Source: Agrypnia vestita (Eukaryota; Arthropoda; Insecta; Trichoptera; Phryganeidae). From it: a stretch of 64,000 bases of DNA. Shown here piece by piece: positions 56,965-64,000 of this stretch (the stretch's first letter is position 1; every line of letters begins with the position of its first letter). Below the pieces are notes generated by a model that did no database searches, had not been told where the DNA came from, and saw nothing but the letters and a program-made list of their open reading frames with translations. Position numbers and translations under genes: made by a program. Location of the stretch: the NCBI GenBank assembly GCA_016648135.1, contig JADDOH010002008.1, positions 47,038 through 111,037 of the forward strand. The letters are read 5' to 3'.

Positions 56965-57130
56965 TATTTCTTTTCATACATTTTCCATTGTTATGTGCCG
57001 TTTACATTCTTGTTTGAAGATGTTGATTCTGCTTAGCTTCCTCACATCTTCTGGCAGACTATTGTATTGTACTCATTTATTCCCTCGTAGTAAATACAGT
57101 TTTGTGTGTTTGTCTTTTTTCTATTTGGAA
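56965..57130 (-). mobile_element. LINE C-terminus remnant
   Basis: The minus strand encodes VQYNSLPEDVRKLSRINIFK followed by QECKRHI, with a frameshift before it, again the end of a CR1/jockey ORF2. Short and broken. Confidence 0.6.
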
Positions 57131-57784
57131 TATTCATTCAATTTTTGTATAAATATATATACAATGGCGGGTTTATCGCCAGTTAGCAATTTCTTCCAAC
57201 CAACCGCACAATTTAAATAGATTTCCGATAGGTATACAATTTTACAGTGACACAACTAGCTAAACTAGTTATGGTTATTTCTAGTTAGTATTATTATAGT
57301 TATGGTTATTATTATTATTTAAGATATTAATATAAAATTGCTTTAGTGCTTTAGGAAGATAGTTATGGTTATTTCATATGTGCATAGTAGATTCCACAGC
57401 CTAACCGACTACACTCCGAATGAAGAGCTGAAGGGAGATGGATGTTGAAGCACTGTCAGCAGGAGCTGAATGGGGATGGATAGTGAAGTACTGTCAGCTA
57501 GATGGAGTGAAAGAGATAGAAAGTTGAATTTAGATTTCAGGTACTGAGGTGAGCGAAAATTGATAAGGACATTATAAAGTAGAGATAAAACTTAACAGCG
57601 TTGTTGGATTGCAGGCCAGTAGAGAAGATTGCGGAAAGATGAGAGGTGATAGAATGTGTATATAGTTTTGAAGGCGTTCCAGTTGAGATGAGTGAATACA
57701 CTGAATATTGTAAAATATTAAAGTTTAAAATAAATGGCTTCGTGTCTATTGCAAAGTACCTATAGGTCTTTTTGCATATAACCT
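57131..57784. other. Intron 2 filler with a short tandem repeat
   Basis: 57,426-57,502 contains two imperfect units built on GAGCTGAAxGGxGATGGA and GAAGxACTGTCAGC. 57,260-57,390 repeats TAGTTATGGTTATT three times. No gene seen. Confidence 0.4.
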
Positions 57785-57890
57785 TGCAATTGAGTTAGTG
57801 TGGGTAGGTACAGTGCGTAATACGCGCATTGTTTCGTTGTGTTAAGTTTACGGACACACCTCTCGTATGGTACATACAAACTCAATTGCA
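57785..57890. repeat. MITE of the 11,259 hairpin family, partial
   Basis: GTGTGGGTAGGTACAGTGCG and TAATACGCGCATTGTTTCGT are nearly identical to 11,258-11,314. The right arm is shortened, but the outer CAATTGAGTT...AAACTCAATTG remains. Confidence 0.7.
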
Positions 57891-58454
57891 AGCTTATATG
57901 AAATTGATAATGCTAAGAAACTAGATAATAAATTATCAATAATTGTTAGAAGAATGGTCATTTCGCTCGGCAGAATGGCACACGTAACTCCAAAAATTAG
58001 TATGGCGAAAGATATGAGAAAATGACCTTAAAAATCTGAAATTATTGTATAATGGGAATTTAATGGTTTATTTATAATTCACAGATTATTTTTTCACGCC
58101 TCGCTTATTTCTCTAAAATCTATGAATCTAAATCATCCAATTCAGACCACTAAAATATGTACAGCTGTGCTTCCACTATATTTGACTAAGTAGTTAAAAA
58201 AAAATACGGGTTTGTAAATTTTTAAACAATTATGAAAAGGACAAACTAAATACTCTTTAAAAATGCAATGGCTTAGTAAATAAGTTGCGCTTTATTACAA
58301 GAAGACGTTATTACTTGAAGAGACTAGGTTTGGAAATAATTTTTTTTAAATTAAAAAAAATATTAATTTTAAAAAAATACGTTCGGTTTACTAGGATATT
58401 TAAATATGCCAGAATAAATACTTAAGTGCATTTTTTAAAATTAAAAAAATGAAG
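57891..58454. other. AT-rich part of scro intron 2, nothing recognised
   Basis: No gene, RNA or repeat with a partner in this window was seen. Confidence 0.35.
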
Positions 58455-58459
58455 ATGCG

Positions 58460-58640
58460 AGCACGGAATACGTTTCGCATCAATATTCTTATTATTTTCA
58501 ACTAAGCTAAACGCTTGTGCAATGAAAATAGGACTAACCTATTGGTGTTATGGAATCGGGCTCAAACCACCGACCACCAGATCACAAGGCGAGGGCTATG
58601 ATCATTACACCAATACGCTACTCGTTAAACATGTGTCTTA
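58460..58640 (-). mobile_element. tRNA-derived SINE, second family
   Basis: The minus strand begins GAGTAGCGTATTGGTGTAAT (A box like TAGCNNATTGGT), then has a GGTTTGAGCCCGATTCC B box about 45 bp later. A tail that recurs in reverse at 51,355-51,440 follows. The spacing and flanking tail show a SINE, not a tRNA gene. Confidence 0.7.
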
Positions 58641-58823
58641 AATATATGTGAGGGGACACATTTCCTCCTGAAGAAGGGATTTTGTTCGAATATGTAAAAT
58701 TTTGTACTCTGTCATAATACCAGACTTTTACAAACGTATTATAATTTTACTATCAATGATTAGAAAATTCTGAGAAGTTGATTAATTGCTCTTTCGTTAA
58801 AATTTCTCATATATACATATACA

Positions 58824-59052
58824 CCAGGGGCGTACAGTGAGAACAAGAAGCATGACTTTTCCTAAGTATTATATTTTGAAAAGAAATCGAAAAAAGAGAT
58901 ATATCTCGTAATATTCCTATCACAATAATTAACATCTTATTCAGATTTTAATATTTCATAATATTCTGCCAGCTAAATATTTAATTTCGATTTTTTTTTT
59001 AAATTATGTTTAAATAAAAGTCATGCTCCTTCTTCTCACTACACGGGTCTGA
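58824..59052. mobile_element. CAGGGGCGTGCAG-type element
   Basis: Starts CAGGGGCGTACAGTGAGAAC and ends TTCTCACTACACGGGTCTG, a diverged copy of the family at 10,693. ATATACATATAC occurs on both sides and might be a duplicated target, although the sequence is simple. Confidence 0.7.
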
Positions 59053-59494
59053 TATACATATACGTATTTTAATGATTATGATCTGTTGGAAAACGTGATA
59101 CATACAATTTAGGATATACAATTGATGAAATATTAGTTTAAGTGCACCCTGTTCTAACACGAACGGGTAGGTGGGTAGGTAAGTTGCAGCATGACGGAGA
59201 CGTTCCATACTTTTCCTTTCATTATTTACTCAACACTCGAGAGAAAGAATTCAATAAAATATTATATCTCGGTCCTCGCGGGCGGAGGGGAGCGGCGGGC
59301 CTACTCGCACAATCCTCAATCTTCAAACTCGGCTTTCAGAAATCTACCTTTATAACGGAATGTCTTAGAGTTTTTAATTTAAATCGTACCCTTAAACGAT
59401 GTCTCCATCTACTGTAAGAATAACAATTGTAATAGTTATTGATTATCGTTGTCCCAGAGCAAAACAGGCGGGACCTCTTTCTATCTCAGAAAGG
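59053..59494. other. Intron 2 stretch with small GC-rich block
   Basis: 59,268-59,310 is GC-rich (GGGCGGAGGGGAGCGGCGGG) and single-copy here. Open frames overlap it but show no domain. Possibly regulatory. Confidence 0.25.
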
Positions 59495-59614
59495 CAATTG
59501 AATTAGTATAAGTAAGTCGTGCATACGACGCACGTTGCTTCGATGTGTTGGTGTTTATACCCGTAAACAAAGAAACAATGAACGTCGTACGCACGGCTTA
59601 CACATACTAATTCG
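59495..59614. repeat. Hairpin MITE, third member of the 11,259 family
   Basis: AAGTCGTGCATACGACGCACGTTG is mirrored as CAATGAACGTCGTACG and CACGGCTT. Flanks CAATTGAATTAGTA and TACTAATTCG are inverted. Open frames on both strands are a by-product. Confidence 0.7.
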
Positions 59615-59816
59615 ATTTTCTTTCTTAAGTGGAAAGAGGTACCTACGCGTAAAGTTGAAATATAGACTGTCAAGACATGATTATTATTATGTGCGTTGCT
59701 TCGGTCATTTCGGGTTAGGTTATGCAAATTTGCCGAAAAATGGCACTATCGATAAATTGGTAAGATTATGAATTAAATATCCCATCACAAGGTTGTGTCG
59801 CACATACAATCGGCCC
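59615..59816. other. Short spacer
   Basis: No feature recognised. Confidence 0.3.
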
Positions 59817-60216
59817 GATTCTGAAAATAACAATGTTAAGATCTTTATCCCAACACTTAATAGACGATAATAAAAATTAAAAATGTCCAGAGCGGATTTT
59901 GGAATTCTACGGCTCAAATACACTGTATTAAAAGATGATATAAGAAAGATTGTTTCTTACAAACGAATTCATATCTTCATCCACAGCGTCCTGATGAAAT
60001 ATTCGGCGTTACCGCGTATTCAATTCTTCCCATCTTGACATTTGACAGATAACAATTTACATATTTCTCCCTCCCTCTATATCTATCTCATGTAGAAACT
60101 TACAGAAACAAACACCGACGTAAAGCTATATCTCGTTTATTTTTAATTTTTATTGTCGTCTATTAAGTGTTGGGATAAAGATCTTAAAGATCTAGACATT
60201 GTTATTTTCAGAATAC
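59817..60216. mobile_element. 400-bp DNA element with long terminal inverted repeats
   Basis: GATTCTGAAAATAACAATGT, AAGATCTTTATCCCAACACT and TAATAGACGATAATAAAAAT at the left (59,817-59,884) match in reverse at 60,142-60,216. Non-coding loop. A decayed relative of one arm lies at 12,265-12,330. Confidence 0.75.
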
Positions 60217-60550
60217 GGATGAATATGTATTGTGCTGACCCTAACATTGATGCTGATATTCTTGCAGATACCTTATCATCGTTGAAAAACTCACTCATAC
60301 GCAACACCGATTTTCTAAACGATGACCTGAACCTATAGATCCATTATTTATTAAATACTAATTAAACACTAAATATGCAATACACATAAATGTACATGTA
60401 AAATATACTTAAATGCAAAATTACATGTTATTAGAGCGTGCCGAAGACACTTGTAGGTAATTGGGATAATGGGCATAGTCTTCATTTATTATTATAGTAT
60501 GATGTACCTATTATCCTGTTAGTGTTTCTAATAAATATTTAAAAAAAAAT
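60217..60550 (+). other. Possible retrocopy or LINE 3' end with short poly(A)
   Basis: A plus-strand frame ends MYCADPNIDADILADTLSSL...DLNL-stop (60,338). An AT-rich 3' UTR-like part follows, ending CTAATAAATATT and nine A (60,541-60,549). No family was recognised for the peptide. It abuts the element at 59,817-60,216, which may have cut it. Confidence 0.3.
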
Positions 60551-61097
60551 ACCAATTTACCGGTAATCATGAAGCTGTCCAATGATTTTCAAAGATTATG
60601 GCATGTTGAGTAATAAAACGAAAAATTGAAAAACACATTTTAATATAAAAAGATCGTTTATTATATTTTTGATGTTTATTCTGGGTAATCGAACCATGCA
60701 ACTAAACACTCAATCATCCTGCTTTCTTAAATATCGTCACTCAATATCGTAGTTATATATTATTAGGTATATAATATATTATAAAGTGAAAACTATTTAC
60801 CGAAATTACCGGTAGGTAGGTACTTAGAAATTTATTTAACGATAATTCGGTACTGGAATTTAGGCATATTTAACGGTAATTTAGGTATGCCCTACTTTTG
60901 GTCCCTGGTAGTTTAATCTTTCTTCGCAGTCTCTTGATTTGTGTTATCCAAATTCTCCAGGGTTCTCGTGTATAATCCAGATTCAAGGTACCAAATTGAT
61001 CCAAGTCGACATACTCATGTATTTATTTTGAAATAGCACATAACAGGACAAGGAAATTGGTAAAAATCATAGGCTCGGCCGACAGCATTTTACTGTC
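60551..61097. other. AT-rich part of scro intron 2
   Basis: Contains ACCGGTAA/TTACCGG motifs at 60,560 and 60,805, perhaps an old inverted repeat. No gene seen. Confidence 0.35.
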
Positions 61098-62507
61098 ACT
61101 GTATTGCAAGCAAAAAGCTGTGCATTAGTAAAGATTTTGGGAAACAAATATTAATTAAATAATCCTTATCTTAAGAAAAAGTTGATTTAAAATTCTAGCC
61201 GTAATTCGTTCTACGGCTAGAAGTTTTATTTTTGACGTTTCCGTTTAACGTGACGTATCTGTTTTTTCCGATTTAAAATTCTAGTAATTCGTCCTATGGC
61301 TAGAAGTTTTATTTCCGACTTTTCTGTGCCTAACTTCATGTAAATTCGTCATTTATTTCGCCAACCAATTTGTTCCAAAGATATATTCAAGTCGAGAAAA
61401 AACCTATATTTTTAAGGCTGCGAGTTTTGTGTAATAGACAAGTAAATTTAGCGTACTTCTTCGAAAGGTCCTATTCTAGGTGAGACAACGCGCACGTAAT
61501 TGCAGAATTGTTATTTTTTCAAATTCCACCCAAAACTTTCGGTGTAAATTCTATGTCTTTTCTATGGTGAATGTAAATACAAATACATACCGTCTGTCAT
61601 CTGTCATATCATAATGATATCATAAAATGTTTGATTTATTTTTGTGAAAAGAAATGTATATCTGATATTAGTATTGTTCCCGATTTAATTATATATAAAC
61701 CGTCTTCGAAATATATTGAAATTTTTTGCCGTATTATCTATACCTATATAAAATATTTATTTATTTATGAAATATTGTTTACAATACTTCTTTTATAGTG
61801 CAGTTATTTTTGTGGATTGAAGTTACTCAAAATAGTTCATTATAGACGGTTAAATTTAAAAAAAAAATGTATATACCCTTATAGGCATATGCGTATATAT
61901 ACAGGGTTATTTGTAAAACATTAATGACCTCGCAGGACTATATTTCTGCCTTGATTATGAGTCGAAAATGTTCAAGCTATTATGACCTGATATCAATAGT
62001 TATGTAGATATGCGACATCAAAGTTTGCATTTTTTTTTCAATATTTCTGACTTATTTTTTGTAAAACGTTGGACTATCATTACAGAAACTCATATCGATT
62101 ACAAAAAATTCATTTGTTTCAATAAAAGTTAAATAAACGATATAACCCCTGAAAAATTCCAATTGGAATATTTTCCAATTGGAATTCGAAGGTTTTTATT
62201 TTTTATTTGACTTGTATTAAAGGGAGTGAATTTTTCATATTCGATATAAGTTACTGTAATGATAGTCCAACGTTGTACAAAAAATAAGCCAGAAATATTG
62301 AAAAAAAAAATGCAAAGTTTGATGTCGCATATCTCCTTAACTATTGATATTAGGTCATAACAGCTTAAACATTTTCGACTCATAATCAAAGCAGGAATAT
62401 AGTCCTGTGAGGTTATTAATGTTTTACAAATAACCCTGTATATATTTAATATAGGTATACAGTCAGTCACAGCATAACCTAAGTTAATACCCGCTGCACG
62501 CCACTGC
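61098..62507. mobile_element. Reverse copy of the 0.9-kb CAGTGGCGTGCAG element, with nested MITE
   Basis: Aligns in reverse with 48,873-49,760: AAAGCTGTGCATTAGTAAAG at the left and CGCTGCACGCCACTGC-type right end (62,493-62,507). The inner part is interrupted at 61,902-62,439 by a MITE. The left terminal repeat is lost. Confidence 0.75.
61902..62439. mobile_element. Palindromic MITE with CAGGGTTATT ends, nested
   Basis: CAGGGTTATTTGTAAAACAT at the left, ATGTTTTACAAATAACCCTG-type at the right, flanked by TA. Arms of over 200 bp pair closely (TGGACTATCATTACAG with CTGTAATGATAGTCCA). It sits inside the 61,098-62,507 element, so it inserted later. Confidence 0.85.
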
Positions 62508-62924
62508 TTTATTGTATGTGTGTACCTAAATAAATAAATTATACGTCGAGTGTTGGTTTAAGCGCACGTGTGCTTTTAATTATGTGAAATCGGTAGCGTA
62601 CACGATCAAAAAACGGGTCATTGTGAAAATTATGCTAATTTATCAATATTTTTTGCCTAATTTCTCGCAAATCATCATCAGTCATCAAGTAGACTTTGGA
62701 CCCAGTCAAGAGCCGGTAATTTAAGCAAATTGACTTTAAATTGCACTACCTATAAGTATTATTTTTATTTTTATATAATTTTTTAAGTCCGTTTTACACT
62801 GTTTAATAGACCATCAACAGGTAGTTATTGACTGTTAGACCTAGTGTGACATTAGAGTACAAACTATAAACATTTTATGAACAAACACTTTTTATGATGA
62901 AAAATTAAGAGTCAAATAGGATGA
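62508..62924. other. AT-rich part of scro intron 2
   Basis: 62,800-62,880 (TAGACCATCAACAGGTAG, GTGTGACATTAGAGTACAAA) is a diverged copy of the repeat at 34,455. Nothing else recognised. Confidence 0.35.
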
Positions 62925-63390
62925 ATTATAGAAGTCTCTCAGAGACGAAGCTATTTATATGGGAAGCGGGCACGGAAGTCTTATGACCTACATGAGTGTG
63001 ATTACTTTACACAATGCAATGTTCACCAATTAGGGAATGAGCATGCAGAGGCGGCTGACATTTTTGCTGATAGTATAACTGTTTATAGGACAAAGCTGAT
63101 ACAATTGTTTACATCCCAACAAAATGGAAATGGACAATAAATCTTTCTATTTTACCTTTAACTATTATTATTTCTACCTTTAACTTTATTATTATTTTAT
63201 CTTATGTTTTTATGTTTTTCTTATGTTTTTCTGTATTATTATTATTATTATTAACTTTTAACTATTATTATTGTAACTTTTAACTGTATTTTAATTTTAA
63301 CTGTCTTATGTAATTTAAAAAAAAAAATTATTCTGTATATTGTAAAAGCCCACAAGAGCGTTAAATAAATAAATAAAAAATAAATAAAAA
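62925..63390 (+). mobile_element. MITE left end cut by a LINE fragment with AAATAAATAAA tail
   Basis: 62,930-63,030 matches the left half of the MITE at 42,239 (CAGAGACGAAGCTAT, ACACAATGCAATGTTCACCA). From about 63,031 the plus strand encodes NEHAEAADIFADSITVY, reminiscent of the A-E-A-F-A-D stretch before the jockey RT. It then runs into a 3' UTR ending GTTAAATAAATAAATAAA. This looks like an internally shortened LINE inserted into the MITE. Confidence 0.55.
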
Positions 63391-63599
63391 ATTACACCGT
63401 AAGAAAATCCACACATTATCAATTTTTTTAAAGTTTTAGGTATGTTCAAAATCAGTTTCATCAATATATTCGTATGGAGTACGCTAGAGACATCTATAGT
63501 CTTTCACATGACATGGTGTACATAGACTTCGCAGCTGGTAAAGGTAACTCTATATTTTTACAATTAAGAATGTCGTAAATCAACAAATGCAATTAAGAA

Positions 63600-63925
63600 A
63601 TTTGTTATACGAGACACAATATCACCTCGCGCGTTCCAAGGTCAATGCTGTGTATCATACGATAAGTAGCCGTCCTCGGTGCGATACCGAAGATGAAAAT
63701 TTTGTCTTCGGTAAACATCGTGTATTCGGTCAGGTCGATTTTTACCCGCTTTCTTTTAACTCGTTGCGTCTGCTTGCTTGTCTGTCTGCCCGTGATCCAA
63801 TCGAGCTGAAACTTTGCAGGCAGACTCGTGGCGATGAAAAAATGGTCTAACAAGTTTTCGTTTAAAAAAATTAATAATTACAGTATAATTTTGGATTTTT
63901 CGAAATTTTTTATTACTCCCTTCCG
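63600..63925 (-). repeat. Third copy of the AAAGGGAGT-ended repeat, reverse
   Basis: CACGGGCAGACAGACAAGCA-type wording, GTTTCAGCTCGATTGGATCA and GAGGGAAGT ends on the minus strand match the family at 24,563 and 35,245. The overlapping open frames at 63,587-63,853 are due to the repeat. Confidence 0.55.
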
Positions 63926-64000
63926 TAGAGTCGCCCGACTCAAGCCCAATGCGTGCAATTATGTTCTGTGAACATTAAAATATATTACGTATGTGTCAGT

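Overview
The window looks like insect nuclear DNA, most likely from a moth or butterfly (Lepidoptera). It is AT-rich and gene-poor. GC-rich homeobox exons sit as small islands in long introns. The filler is many short fold-back DNA elements, decayed LINE 3' ends, tRNA-derived SINEs and dispersed TAGG/CCTA tetranucleotide runs. Order and species are inferred from composition and repeat style, not from a search.

Two protein-coding loci are supported. (1) On the minus strand at 7.45-9.49 kb, an uninterrupted 679-codon reading frame encodes a four-PDZ scaffold of the Patj (Pals1-associated tight junction) family. It lacks the N-terminal L27 domain usual in Patj. (2) On the plus strand, the 5' part of an Nkx2.1/scarecrow-type (scro) NK2 homeobox gene: a GC island with three CCAAT boxes at about 17.6-18.4 kb, a first coding exon at 19,851-20,128 carrying the N-terminal TN motif, a 23.0-kb intron, and a second coding exon at 43,130-43,335. 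The homeodomain exon was not found, so intron 2 runs past the right edge (more than 20.6 kb). The two loci are divergently arranged, roughly 8 kb from the Patj-like start to the GC island.

Layout. 1-7.4 kb: AT-rich intergenic DNA with two fold-back elements. 7.4-9.5 kb: Patj-like ORF. 9.5-17.6 kb: repeats, including a CAGGGGCGTGCAG-ended element, a duplicated MADF-like transposon remnant and LINE pieces. 17.6-20.1 kb: scro promoter island, leader and exon 1. 20.1-43.1 kb: scro intron 1, packed with LINE 3' ends, MITEs, a SINE, a decayed C2H2 zinc-finger fragment, a threefold nested transposon (36.8-39.35 kb) and a 1.1-kb TTAA-flanked full-length palindrome (40.1-41.2 kb). 43.1-43.3 kb: exon 2, immediately preceded by a CTCGAGT hairpin and repeat cluster. 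43.3-64 kb: intron 2, with a perfect 49-bp triple tandem repeat rich in homeodomain-type sites, two non-repetitive GC-richer blocks that may be enhancers, and many further mobile elements.

The strongest points for a second look are the intronless, L27-less Patj copy beside scro; the 49-bp triplicate in scro intron 2; the nested transposon stack holding a LINE with a twin-priming inversion; and two different LINEs inserted at nearly the same point of one RTE-type element.
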